8,946 nt of DNA, from contig NZ_JBDIAQ010000142.1 of the NCBI RefSeq assembly GCF_039812505.1, positions 1-8,946 of the forward strand, given 5' to 3'. Below the pieces are notes generated by a model that was not told the DNA's origin, made no database searches, and saw nothing but the letters and a program-made list of their open reading frames with translations. The translations under genes and the position numbers were made by a program. This document shows positions 1 to 5,938 of this stretch, piece after piece. The DNA is from Intrasporangium_A sp039812505. Its GTDB lineage: Bacteria; Actinomycetota; Actinomycetes; Actinomycetales; Dermatophilaceae. Position 1 is the stretch's first letter. Each line of letters starts with the position of its first letter.

Positions 1-29
1 GGGACCGGGAGACTGACCTGAGCCGGGAC

Positions 30-68
30 CCGGCCGGTCCTCGACCACGGTCACCGGCCGGTCCTCGA
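30..68. repeat. 15-bp direct repeat, two exact copies, upstream of the first gene
   Basis: CCGGCCGGTCCTCGA occurs at 30-44 and again at 54-68, a 24-bp period. The second copy ends five bases before the putative -10 hexamer of the next gene, so the pair covers the -35 and upstream part of that promoter. This could be a regulator's tandem binding site or simple duplication. The first 85 bases hold no gene that I can support; the end of an upstream gene may lie here but cannot be framed. Confidence 0.7.
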
Positions 69-73
69 TCGCC

Positions 74-79
74 TACCCT
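74..79 (+). promoter_or_regulatory. Putative -10 element for a leaderless transcript
   Basis: TACCCT fits the actinobacterial -10 pattern TAnnnT and ends six bases before the GTG at 86. Transcription would therefore begin at or next to the start codon. No Shine-Dalgarno sequence precedes the GTG. No convincing -35 hexamer is seen; the place where it should be overlaps the direct-repeat region. This is a prediction from pattern only. Confidence 0.45.
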
Positions 80-85
80 TCTGGT

Positions 86-376
86 GTGTCCCTCAGCTTC
101 CGGTCCCGCCTCGAGCATGCATCCGTCCCCTGGGTCGGGCGGGTCAACCGGCTCCCACGTCCCGTCCCGCTCCTCGTGCTGGTCGGGCTGCTCGCAGTGG
201 GGGCCTTTGCCCCGGTCCCGTGGGGCGGCATTGCCTTCCTGGCAATCGCCCTGTTCGTCGGGTGGCTGCTCTTCCTGACCTGGCAGCGTCTGAAGCAGCC
301 GGAACGCCTGATGCGTCTGTCGGTGCTCGTGCTCGTGGTCGCTGTCGCGATCGTCAAGCTGGTCCCGAAGGGCTGA
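86..376 (+). CDS. Small three-helix membrane protein, DUF6703-like
   Basis: The 96-residue product has a basic N-terminus, an RLPRPVP stretch at about 22-28, and three hydrophobic segments at about 27-44, 47-66 and 75-92, ending in a short basic tail. This layout resembles the actinobacterial family of unknown function DUF6703; that assignment is from memory of its general look and is tentative. No catalytic residues or ligand motifs are visible. The GTG at 86 is chosen because it follows a -10-like hexamer at leaderless spacing; a GTG two bases earlier is in another frame. The gene stands alone, 124 bases before the zinc operon, and need not be linked to it. Its function is unknown. Confidence 0.75.
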   Translation: MSLSFRSRLEHASVPWVGRVNRLPRPVPLLVLVGLLAVGAFAPVPWGGIAFLAIALFVGWLLFLTWQRLKQPERLMRLSVLVLVVAVAIVKLVPKG

Positions 377-394
377 CCACTCGCCCACGAGCAG

Positions 395-429
395 CCACCC
401 ACCCGACCGGCGCACCCACCCACCCGACC
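395..429. repeat. 14-bp direct repeat in the znuA upstream region
   Basis: CCACCCACCCGACC is present at 395-408 and 416-429, a 21-bp period (two helical turns), just downstream of the stop of the small membrane gene. The stretch is C-rich and low in complexity, so the repeat may be compositional. It lies about 40 bases upstream of the znuA -35 hexamer. Confidence 0.5.
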
Positions 430-465
430 CCGAGAGCAACTGCCCGGCCCGCACCGCCCATCAAC

Positions 466-494
466 TTGACAATGATTCTCACTCTGAGAATGAT
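466..494 (+). promoter_or_regulatory. znuA operon promoter (-35 TTGACA, -10 AATGAT), leaderless
   Basis: A perfect TTGACA lies at 466-471. After a 17-bp spacer comes AATGAT at 489-494, a four-of-six match to TATAAT. Six bases further on is the GTG start at 501, so the predicted transcript starts on the start codon, and no Shine-Dalgarno sequence is present. Both hexamers fall inside the two Zur boxes, which would let zinc-loaded Zur block RNA polymerase. Confidence 0.65.
467..481. promoter_or_regulatory. Upstream Zur box over the -35 hexamer
   Basis: TGACAATGATTCTCA is a 7-1-7 inverted repeat with one mismatched pair. It resembles the actinobacterial Zur box as I recall it (TGAAAATGATTTTCA) at 13 of 15 positions. 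It overlaps five of the six bases of the TTGACA. A zur gene at the end of the same operon supports Zur rather than iron-Fur as the ligand. Confidence 0.8.
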
Positions 495-499
495 TCTCA
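485..499. promoter_or_regulatory. Downstream Zur box over the -10 and up to the start codon
   Basis: TGAGAATGATTCTCA is a perfect 7-1-7 inverted repeat (TGAGAAT, central G, ATTCTCA) matching the recalled Zur consensus at 13 of 15. Its centre is 18 bp from that of the upstream box. The site contains the whole predicted -10 and ends one base before the GTG start of znuA. Confidence 0.85.
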
Positions 500-500
500 T

Positions 501-1454
501 GTGAATCCTCGTCGTCTGGTAGCCGCCACGCTCGTCGCAGCGGCGCTCGGCGCCCTCTCCGCCTGCACGGGCAGCACCGCCGCCATCGACCCCGCCACCG
601 GGACCGGCTCGACCGGTGCGCAGCCCCTGACCGTGGCGACCTCCTTCTACCCGCTCGAGTTCGCCGTCCAGCAGATCGCCGGTGAGCATGCCAACGTGAC
701 CTCGCTGACCAAGCCGGGCGCCGAGCCGCACGACGTGGAGCTCAGCGCCAGACAGGTCGTGGCCCTGCGCAAGGCCGACCTTCTCGTCTACGAGAGCGGG
801 TTCCAACCGGCCGTCGACGAGGCGACAGGCCTGCTCGACCCCAGCAGGCTCCTCGACGTGACGCCGGTCGCCGACCTGACCACGACCGACCCCGGCGAGC
901 ACGACCCCGCGGCCGGCGACGACCACGACCACGCGGTGGACCCGCACTTCTGGCTCGACCCGGAGCGCTACGCGACCGTGGCGGACGCGATCGGCGCCCG
1001 CCTGGGCCGGCTCGACCCGGCCCGCGCCACCGCATACGCCGCGGGCGCCAAGGCGTTCGTGGGACGGCTGGACAAGCTCGACAGGCAGTTCCACGCCGGC
1101 CTGGCGCACTGTCGGATCACCGACCTGGTCACCAGCCATGCCGCGTTCGGCTACCTCGCGCAGCGCTACGGGCTGGTGCAGCACGGCATCACCGGGCTGA
1201 ACCCCGAGGCGGAGCCGACCGCCGGGGCGCTCGCCGCGATCACCCGCCTGGTCACCGAGCGGGGAGTGACGACGATCTACCAGGAGACGCTGGTCGAGCC
1301 GCACTTCGCCCAGGTCGTCGCGGCCGAGACCGGCGCCGCGGTGGCCACCCTCGACCCGGTCGAGGGCATCACCACCGCGTCGGCAGGCACCGACTACTTC
1401 GGGATCATGCGGGCCAACCTCGCCAGGCTCGAGAAGGGCCAGGACTGCCGATGA
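501..1454 (+). CDS. znuA: Zinc ABC transporter substrate-binding lipoprotein, ZnuA type
   Basis: This captures Zn2+ outside the membrane and delivers it to the ZnuB permease. The 317-residue protein starts with a lipoprotein signal whose lipobox LSAC ends at Cys22. Probable metal ligands of the cluster A-1 (ZnuA/TroA) family are His77 (AEPHDVEL), His149 (DPHFWLDP), His213 (TSHAAFGY) and an acidic residue near the C-terminus, perhaps Asp298 (GTDYFG). A short acidic, histidine-containing loop at 133-149 (His134, 142, 144) matches the charged loop typical of zinc rather than manganese binders. Cys204 and Cys316 could form the disulfide known from ZnuA proteins. The GTG start lies at the predicted transcription start, directly after the second Zur box. 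The gene overlaps the ATPase gene by four bases (ATGA). Zinc as substrate is inferred from the loop, the Zur boxes and the zur gene; manganese is much less likely. Confidence 0.93.
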   Translation: MNPRRLVAATLVAAALGALSACTGSTAAIDPATGTGSTGAQPLTVATSFYPLEFAVQQIAGEHANVTSLTKPGAEPHDVELSARQVVALRKADLLVYESGFQPAVDEATGLLDPSRLLDVTPVADLTTTDPGEHDPAAGDDHDHAVDPHFWLDPERYATVADAIGARLGRLDPARATAYAAGAKAFVGRLDKLDRQFHAGLAHCRITDLVTSHAAFGYLAQRYGLVQHGITGLNPEAEPTAGALAAITRLVTERGVTTIYQETLVEPHFAQVVAAETGAAVATLDPVEGITTASAGTDYFGIMRANLARLEKGQDCR

Positions 1455-2302
1455 CCACCGCACCGGTCATGCACCCGCGGGCACCCCGGCCCGAGCCGGT
1501 CATCGAGCTGCGCGCCGCGGCCTTCGGCTACGGCGAGCACGCGGTGGTCGAGGACGTGGACCTGACCGTCCACAGCGGCGAGATCGTCGCTGTCCTGGGC
1601 CCGAACGGGGCCGGCAAGTCGACCCTGATGAAGGGCATCCTCGGGCTCAACGAGCACGTCGGCGGCACCGTCCACCTGTTCGGCGAGCCGGCCGACCAGC
1701 TGCGTGACCGCGCGCGCCTCGGGTACGTGCCCCAGCGGCATACCCTCTCCTCCTCGGTGCGGGCGACAGCCGAGGAGATCGTCGCCACCGGGCGGCTGCC
1801 CCGGCTCGGCTGGTTCGGGCGGCTGAAGGCTACCGACCGCCAGGTGGTGGCGCGCTCCCTCGAGCTGGTCGGCCTGGCCGACCGGGCCGCCACCGAGGTG
1901 AGCACGCTCTCCGGGGGCCAGCAGCGCCGCGTGCTGATCGCGCGGGCCCTCGCCGGGCAGGCGGAGGTCCTGGTCATGGACGAGCCGACGGCCGGTGTCG
2001 ACGTCGCGAGCCAGCACGTGCTCGCCGACGTGCTCGCCCGGCTCGTAGCGCAGGGCGTGACGATGGTCATCGTCACCCACGACCTCGGTGCCCTGCAGCG
2101 CCTGCTGACCCGCATCGTCGTGGTGGACGGGGGACGGCTGGTCTTCGACGGCACACCGCAGCGGTATGCCGCCCAGCTCGCCCCGGTGCCCCACGAGCGG
2201 GACTCGCGCCACCACCACCACGACGGCAAGCCGGCCGGCCCGGCCCGCCCCCACGCGCTGACCCGTGACCCGGTGGACCCCTCGGGAGACGACCATGGCT
2301 GA
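1451..2302 (+). CDS. znuC: Zinc ABC transporter ATP-binding protein, ZnuC type
   Basis: This hydrolyses ATP on the inner membrane face to drive Zn2+ import with ZnuB. All ABC motifs are intact in the 283 residues: Walker A GPNGAGKS at 50-57, Q-loop Gln95 (VPQRH), signature LSGGQ at 153-157, Walker B VLVMDE at 173-178, and switch His210 (VTHD). It belongs to the manganese/zinc/iron chelate importer ATPases. The C-terminal 35 residues after the ATPase core are polar and contain RHHHH at about 253-257, unusual for a cytoplasmic ATPase and suggestive of metal buffering or sensing. The start ATG overlaps the znuA stop and has AGGA six bases upstream, inside znuA. A later in-frame ATG at 1469 is possible but has no better ribosome site. 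Translation is probably coupled to znuA and znuB. Confidence 0.94.
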   Translation: MTTAPVMHPRAPRPEPVIELRAAAFGYGEHAVVEDVDLTVHSGEIVAVLGPNGAGKSTLMKGILGLNEHVGGTVHLFGEPADQLRDRARLGYVPQRHTLSSSVRATAEEIVATGRLPRLGWFGRLKATDRQVVARSLELVGLADRAATEVSTLSGGQQRRVLIARALAGQAEVLVMDEPTAGVDVASQHVLADVLARLVAQGVTMVIVTHDLGALQRLLTRIVVVDGGRLVFDGTPQRYAAQLAPVPHERDSRHHHHDGKPAGPARPHALTRDPVDPSGDDHG

Positions 2303-3356
2303 GATCCTCACGACCGACTTCATGCAGCGGGCGCTCATCGCGGCGCTGCTGGTCGGGCTCGTCGCACCGATGGTCGGGATCTTCCTCGTGCAGCGCCGGC
2401 TGTCGCTGATCGGCGACGGCATGGGCCACGTCGCCCTCGCCGGGGTGGCCGTCGGCCTGGTGACCGGCCAGGAGCCGGTGCTGACCGCGCTGGTCGGAGC
2501 GGTGCTGGCCGCCGTCGTCATCGAGCTGCTCCGGGCCCGCGGGCGCACGAACGCCGACGTGGCCCTCGGCGTCATCTTCTACGGCGGCATCGCGGCCGGC
2601 GTCGTGATCATCAGCAAGGCGCCGGAGAGCACCCCGGCCAACCTCATGAGCTACCTGTTCGGCTCGATCCTGACCACGCGCACCTCGGACGTGTGGGTCT
2701 TCCTCGTCCTGGCGCTGGTCATCGTCGGGACGCTGTGGGTGCTCTGGCCGCGCCTGTTCGCGGTCGCCAACGACGAGGAGTACGCCCGCGCGGTGGGCCT
2801 GCCGGTGCTGCCGCTGAACATCGTGCTCGCGGTCCTGACCGCCACCACGGTCGTGGTCGCGATGCGAGTGGTCGGCCTGCTGCTGATCAGCGCCCTGATG
2901 ATCGTGCCCAACGCCGCCGGCCAGCTGCTCGCCCACAGCCTTACGTCGGGACTGCGCTGGGCGGTGGCCATCGGTCTGGTCTCGGCGGTCGGCGGGGTGG
3001 TCGTGTCGTACCCCCTCGACACCCCGTCGGGCGGGACGATCGTGGTGCTCGCAGTGCTCGCCTACATCGTCACGGCCGCGGCGACCGCGGTCGCGAGCCG
3101 GCTGCGGCAACGGCGCCACGCCGTCGCGGAGACGCACGACCACGAGCACGGTCCGGGTTGCGGCCACGACGCGATCGTGCACGGCGACCACGTCGACTAC
3201 CTGCACGACGGCCACCGGCACGCTGCCCACCAGGGCCACTACGACGAGCACGGCACCGACGGGCATGGTGCCGACGGGCACGGCACCGACAACCGCCATG
3301 CCACCGGGTCCCGCGGCGACCGGCCCACCGGAGACGACCAGGAGGTCCGGGCATGA
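2295..3356 (+). CDS. znuB: Zinc ABC transporter permease, ZnuB type, with a histidine-rich C-terminal tail
   Basis: This forms the membrane channel for Zn2+ import. The first 270 of 353 residues are a standard ABC-3 family permease with about eight hydrophobic segments; family-like stretches include QRRLSLIGDGMGHVALAG at about 33-50 and LISALMIVPNAAGQLL at about 197-212. The remaining tail is cytoplasmic by prediction and holds 16 histidines between 275 and 335, with Cys289. Part of it is an HGTDG/HGADG/HGTDN repeat encoded by a 15-bp tandem repeat. ZnuB homologues usually end soon after the last helix, so the tail is an addition, probably for zinc binding. I chose ATG 2295, which has GGGAG upstream and overlaps znuC by eight bases. 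An upstream in-frame ATG at 2265 would add ten hydrophilic residues and has no clear ribosome site. The gene overlaps zur by four bases. Confidence 0.93.
   Translation: MAEILTTDFMQRALIAALLVGLVAPMVGIFLVQRRLSLIGDGMGHVALAGVAVGLVTGQEPVLTALVGAVLAAVVIELLRARGRTNADVALGVIFYGGIAAGVVIISKAPESTPANLMSYLFGSILTTRTSDVWVFLVLALVIVGTLWVLWPRLFAVANDEEYARAVGLPVLPLNIVLAVLTATTVVVAMRVVGLLLISALMIVPNAAGQLLAHSLTSGLRWAVAIGLVSAVGGVVVSYPLDTPSGGTIVVLAVLAYIVTAAATAVASRLRQRRHAVAETHDHEHGPGCGHDAIVHGDHVDYLHDGHRHAAHQGHYDEHGTDGHGADGHGTDNRHATGSRGDRPTGDDQEVRA
3249..3293 (+). repeat. 15-bp tandem repeat, three copies, encoding His-Gly-x-Asp units in ZnuB
   Basis: Units at 3249-3263, 3264-3278 and 3279-3293 differ at only a few positions: CACGGCACCGACGGG, then CATGGTGCCGACGGG, then CACGGCACCGACAAC. 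They encode HGTDG, HGADG and HGTDN. The repeat keeps the reading frame, so gain or loss of units would change the length of the zinc-binding tail without breaking the gene. Confidence 0.85.
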
Positions 3357-3763
3357 CCACGAGACGCACGACGCGCCGGCCGACCCGGCAGCAGCAGGCC
3401 GTGGCCGACATGCTCGGGCAGGCCGGCGGCTTCGCGTCCGCCCAGGCGGTCCACACCCGGCTGCGCGAGGCCGGCGAGGCGGTGGGGCTCGCGACCGTCT
3501 ACCGGACACTGCAGGCCCTGGCCGAGGCCGGCGAGGTCGACGTGCTGCGCACCGACGAGGGGGAGGCCGTCTACCGCGCCTGCGAGCCCGGCCACCACCA
3601 CCACCTGGTCTGCCGCTCCTGCGGCCGGACCGTCGAGGTGGAGGGCCCCGCGGTGGAGCGGTGGACCGACCGGGTCGCCGCCGAGCACGGCTTCACCGAG
3701 GTGACCCACACCCTGGAGATCTTCGGCACGTGCCGCACGTGCGCCACCGCCCGCCCGCGCTGA
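3353..3763 (+). CDS. zur: Zinc uptake regulator Zur (Fur family)
   Basis: This is a zinc-sensing repressor that, when zinc-loaded, should bind the two boxes before znuA and shut off the operon including itself. The 136-residue protein has an N-terminal winged helix (about 10-65, with GLATVYRTLQAL as recognition helix) and a C-terminal dimer domain with HHHHLVCRSCG at 81-91 and CRTC at 127-130. As I recall the M. tuberculosis FurB/Zur structure, every zinc ligand is matched with a shift of one residue: Asp63, Cys77, His82, His84; Cys87, Cys90, Cys127, Cys130; His81, His83, Glu102, His119. This argues strongly for Zur over iron Fur, PerR or Nur. ATG 3353 overlaps the znuB stop by four bases and has GGAGG at 3341-3345, seven bases before it. 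Longer readings of this frame run back inside znuB and are not real. Confidence 0.93.
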   Translation: MTTRRTTRRPTRQQQAVADMLGQAGGFASAQAVHTRLREAGEAVGLATVYRTLQALAEAGEVDVLRTDEGEAVYRACEPGHHHHLVCRSCGRTVEVEGPAVERWTDRVAAEHGFTEVTHTLEIFGTCRTCATARPR

Positions 3764-3808
3764 CCGCGCGCACCACCGATCACCTGCCGCCCGGCTCGAC
3801 CGCCCGCG

Positions 3809-4111
3809 TCAGCCCGCCTGGAGCACCGCCTGGCTGGTGGCGGTGCCGTACCACGCGAAGATGATGTAGAGGGTCGTGCCGAGCATCGCCCCGACGAGGA
3901 ACCGGCCGAGCCGGCTCGAGCTACGCCCCCGGAACAGCGTCAGGCCTGCGGCGGTGCCGCCGAGCACGAGGATCGTCAGCACCGCGAGGGTCACGTTGAG
4001 CACGAAGACCGCCATCGCGGCGACACATCCGGCAAGGATGAGCTTGACCCGACCCCGACGGTCGTTTCCGGCGGCCCGCTTGCCCGGTGTCCGGTGCTGG
4101 ATGACCACCAT
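3809..4111 (-). CDS. Small membrane protein of unknown function
   Basis: I do not recognise this protein. With ATG 4111 it has 100 residues: a basic N-terminus (to about 22), a long hydrophobic stretch at about 23-60 that probably forms two helices, a basic SSSRLGR linker, and another helix at about 71-90. No conserved catalytic or metal-binding motif is visible. The start is uncertain. GAGGAGG lies only two bases before ATG 4111, better placed for the GTG at 4108, while an in-frame ATG at 4126 would add five residues. It lies 128 bases downstream of uppS on the same strand and converges with zur across 45 bases. A small gene also sits between zur and uppS in M. tuberculosis as I recall (Rv2360c), but I cannot tell whether the two are homologous. 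A membrane accessory role in envelope synthesis is possible but speculative. Confidence 0.7.
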   Translation of the reverse strand: MVVIQHRTPGKRAAGNDRRGRVKLILAGCVAAMAVFVLNVTLAVLTILVLGGTAAGLTLFRGRSSSRLGRFLVGAMLGTTLYIIFAWYGTATSQAVLQAG

Positions 4112-4138
4112 CGCCTCCTCGCCCATGTCATGCCTGCC

Positions 4139-4164
4139 GGACCGCCCCCCGGCGGATCCGGTCC
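4139..4164 (-). other. Alternative hairpins just upstream of the small membrane gene
   Basis: Two stems compete for the same bases. One pairs GGACCG (4139-4144) with CGGTCC (4159-4164). The tighter one pairs CCGCC (4142-4146) with GGCGG (4151-4155) around a four-base loop. They lie in the uppS-to-small-gene gap, 13 to 38 bases before the ATG at 4126. They could act as a weak terminator after uppS or as leader structure. There is no U-tract, and in such GC-rich DNA the pairing may be chance. Confidence 0.3.
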
Positions 4165-4181
4165 TTCCCCTCTCCCTTACC

Positions 4182-4209
4182 CAGTATGCGCTCGTCAGTA
4201 TGCGCTCGC
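4182..4209 (-). repeat. 14-bp tandem repeat, two copies, each carrying a -10-like CATACT
   Basis: CAGTATGCGCTCGT (4182-4195) is followed directly by CAGTATGCGCTCGC (4196-4209), 13 of 14 identical. Read on the - strand each copy holds GCATACT, a plausible -10 hexamer, with transcription heading to the small membrane gene. A purine-rich stretch (about 4161-4180) follows on that strand. No TTGACA-like -35 is seen at the right distance from either copy, so promoter activity is a guess. Confidence 0.6.
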
Positions 4210-4239
4210 CCCTTGCGCCGGGCAGGCCGGCAGAGCGGG

Positions 4240-5049
4240 TCAGCGCCCGCCCCGCGTCGCGCCACCTTCCGGCGTCGCGCCCCGCCCCGGCACGTCGACG
4301 GCGCCCCCGTAGCGACGGTCCCGAGCGGCATACTCCTCGATCGCGGCCCACAGGTCGAGCCGGTCGTAGTCGGGCCACAGCCGGTCCTGGAAGACCATCT
4401 CGGCGTAGGCGGACTGCCAGAGCAGGAAGTTGCTCGTGCGCTGCTCGCCGGAGGAGCGGATGAACAGGTCGACGTCGGGCATGTCGGGCTCGTCGAGGTG
4501 GCGCTTGACGGTCCGCTCGTCGATCGAGCCCGGCCGCAGCCGGCCCGCCCGGACCTCCTCGCCGATGCGCCGGACCGCGTCGGCGATCTCGGCCCGGCCC
4601 CCGTAGTTGACGCAGAAGTACAGGGTGAGCCCGGTGTTGTGCCGGGTCAGCTCCTGGGCAACCTCGAGCTCCTTGATGACCGAACGCCAGAGCCGCGGGG
4701 CCCGGCCGACCCAGCGCATCCGCACGCCCCACTCGTGCAGCTGGTCGCGCCGGCGCCGGATGACGGCCCGGTTGAAGCCCATCAGGAAGCGCACCTCGTC
4801 GGGCGAGCGACGCCAGTTCTCGGTCGAGAAGGCGTAGGCCGACAGGTGGGTCACGCCCACCTCGATGGCCCCCGCGATGACGTCGAGCAGCGAGGACTCG
4901 CCCGCCTCGTGCCCCTTGGTCCGCGGCAGCCCCCGGGCGTTGGCCCACCGTCCGTTGCCGTCCATCACGATCGCGACGTGCCGGGGCATGACCGAGGCGG
5001 GGATGACCGGCGGGCGGGCGCCGCTCGGGTGGGGGAAGGGCTGGGTCAT
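4240..5049 (-). CDS. uppS: Isoprenyl transferase (cis-polyprenyl diphosphate synthase)
   Basis: This adds isopentenyl diphosphate units in cis to an allylic primer, giving the long polyprenyl diphosphate that carries cell-wall precursors across the membrane (decaprenyl in mycobacteria, undecaprenyl in many others). The 269-residue protein has the family's landmarks in order: MDGNGRWA at 29-36 with catalytic Asp30, the SAYAFSTENWRRSPDEV stretch at 70-86, YFCVNYGGRAEI at 144-155, and RSSGEQRTSNFLLWQ at 198-212 with diphosphate-binding Arg198, Arg204 and Ser206. The last 20 residues are Gly/Ala/Arg-rich and non-conserved. ATG 5049 follows GGAGG at a rather short spacing of three bases; a much longer reading of the frame runs back through recO and is rejected. 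It is 71 bases downstream of recO and probably co-transcribed with it. The product chain length cannot be read from the sequence; a short-chain Z-farnesyl diphosphate synthase is less likely given the recO linkage. Confidence 0.94.
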   Translation of the reverse strand: MTQPFPHPSGARPPVIPASVMPRHVAIVMDGNGRWANARGLPRTKGHEAGESSLLDVIAGAIEVGVTHLSAYAFSTENWRRSPDEVRFLMGFNRAVIRRRRDQLHEWGVRMRWVGRAPRLWRSVIKELEVAQELTRHNTGLTLYFCVNYGGRAEIADAVRRIGEEVRAGRLRPGSIDERTVKRHLDEPDMPDVDLFIRSSGEQRTSNFLLWQSAYAEMVFQDRLWPDYDRLDLWAAIEEYAARDRRYGGAVDVPGRGATPEGGATRGGR

Positions 5050-5120
5050 GGTCCTCCGGTCGGTCCGGGCTCGCACTCGGCGGCGCAGCCATCTGGTGGG
5101 CGTGCCACGAAGACTACGGG

Positions 5121-5849
5121 TCAGGCCCGCTCGACGAGCCGCAGCGAGCGGACCCCACGCTCGAGGTGCCACTGGAGGAAGGCCGCGACCAGCCCGCTGG
5201 CCTGCCGCCGGTGCCGCGGGTCGCTCGCGTCGGCCGACTCCCAGTCCCCGCACAGCAGGGCCGCGAGCAGCTCGAGGGTCTCGGGAGCGGGCGCGCTCGA
5301 GCCCGGTGGGCGGCATACCGGACAGACCACCCCGCCGGAGCGCACGTCGAACGCCCGGTGCGGCCCGGGCGCGCCGCACCGCGCACAGTCCCGAAAGCTC
5401 GGGGCCCAGCCGGCCACCGCGAGCGCGCGCACCAGGTAGGCGTCGAGCACCAGCCCCGGGTCGTGCGCACGCCCGGCCAGCGCCCGCAGGGCGCCCACGA
5501 GCAGCAGGTACTGCTGCGTCTGCGGCTCGTGCTCCTGCGTCAGCTGCAGCGTCGTCTCTAGCATCGCGGTCGCGGCCGTGTAGCTCGTGTAGTCGCGGGC
5601 GATCGAGCCGCCGTACGGCGCCAGCGTCTCGGCCTGGGTCACGGTGTCCAGGTTGCGGCCCTGGTAGCACTGGACGTCCACGACCATCCCCGGCTCGAGG
5701 CGCGAGCCGAAGCGCGACTTGGTGCGGCGCACGCCCTTGGCGACCGCCCGCACCTGCCCGCGCCCGCGCGTCAGCATCGTGATGATGCGGTCGGCCTCGC
5801 CCAGCTTGTGGGTTCGCAGCACGACTGCCTCGTCACGGTAGAGCGGCAT
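5121..5849 (-). CDS. recO: DNA repair protein RecO
   Basis: RecO works with RecR, and RecF or RecA, to load RecA onto SSB-coated single-stranded DNA in gap and break repair, and it anneals complementary strands. The 242-residue protein has the N-terminal OB-fold (about 1-80, starting MPLYRDEAVVLRTHKLGEAD, a typical RecO opening) and a helical C-terminal domain with a four-cysteine zinc site: Cys155, Cys158, Cys176, Cys179 (CARC and CPVC). I chose ATG 5849 because it begins the conserved domain and has GGGAG 11 bases upstream; an in-frame ATG at 5894 would add 15 residues with no match to the family. The gene is divergent from alkB. A LexA box lies about 60 bases before its start, so DNA damage might also affect recO, though the box is better placed for alkB. 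Confidence 0.93.
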   Translation of the reverse strand: MPLYRDEAVVLRTHKLGEADRIITMLTRGRGQVRAVAKGVRRTKSRFGSRLEPGMVVDVQCYQGRNLDTVTQAETLAPYGGSIARDYTSYTAATAMLETTLQLTQEHEPQTQQYLLLVGALRALAGRAHDPGLVLDAYLVRALAVAGWAPSFRDCARCGAPGPHRAFDVRSGGVVCPVCRPPGSSAPAPETLELLAALLCGDWESADASDPRHRRQASGLVAAFLQWHLERGVRSLRLVERA

Positions 5850-5908
5850 GGCGCCATTGTCTCCCGGCGGACCACCGGTCGGGGCGCGCCTCACGGGTGT
5901 CGCCGCGG

Positions 5909-5924
5909 CCGAACAGGTGTTCGA
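5909..5924. promoter_or_regulatory. LexA (SOS) box in the recO-alkB divergent region
   Basis: CCGAACAGGTGTTCGA matches the actinobacterial/Gram-positive SOS box TCGAAC-N4-GTTCGA at 11 of the 12 defined bases; only the first T is C. It overlaps the expected -35 position (5910-5915) for the -10 at 5933-5938, an ideal place for repression of alkB. LexA repression and RecA-dependent induction after DNA damage are inferred. Confidence 0.8.
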
Positions 5925-5932
5925 GGTTGAGG

Positions 5933-5938
5933 TACGCT
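5933..5938 (+). promoter_or_regulatory. Putative alkB -10 element, leaderless spacing
   Basis: TACGCT fits TAnnnT and ends seven bases before the ATG at 5946, so the mRNA would start at or one base before the start codon. No usable Shine-Dalgarno sequence precedes that ATG. The matching -35 site lies inside the LexA box. Confidence 0.55.

Noticed and set aside
30..68. Start of a CRISPR array
   Set aside because: Only two 15-bp repeats with a 9-bp gap; repeat and spacer are far too short and there are no cas genes.
467..499. Iron-Fur boxes rather than Zur boxes
   Set aside because: The GATTCTC-type half-sites can resemble Fur boxes, but the operon encodes a ZnuABC importer and a Fur-family protein with the full Zur zinc-ligand set.
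2693..3352. N-terminal extension of zur reaching back through znuB
   Set aside because: The extra part is Arg/Ala-rich frame-shifted znuB. The ATG at 3353 with GGAGG seven bases before it begins a normal-length Fur-family protein.
354..3509. Long - strand open frames opposite the zinc operon (354-1463, 1394-2575, 2073-3509)
   Set aside because: They are antisense to genes with clear motifs. The products are low-complexity Arg/Gly/His-rich strings and the frames overlap each other, as is usual in high-GC DNA.
3764..3808. Terminator between zur and the convergent small membrane gene
   Set aside because: Only short CGCG-type pairings are visible in the 45-base gap, with no stem strong enough to support.
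4186..5782. Long + strand open frames opposite uppS and recO
   Set aside because: No recognisable domain, and the opposite strand carries the conserved uppS and recO motifs.
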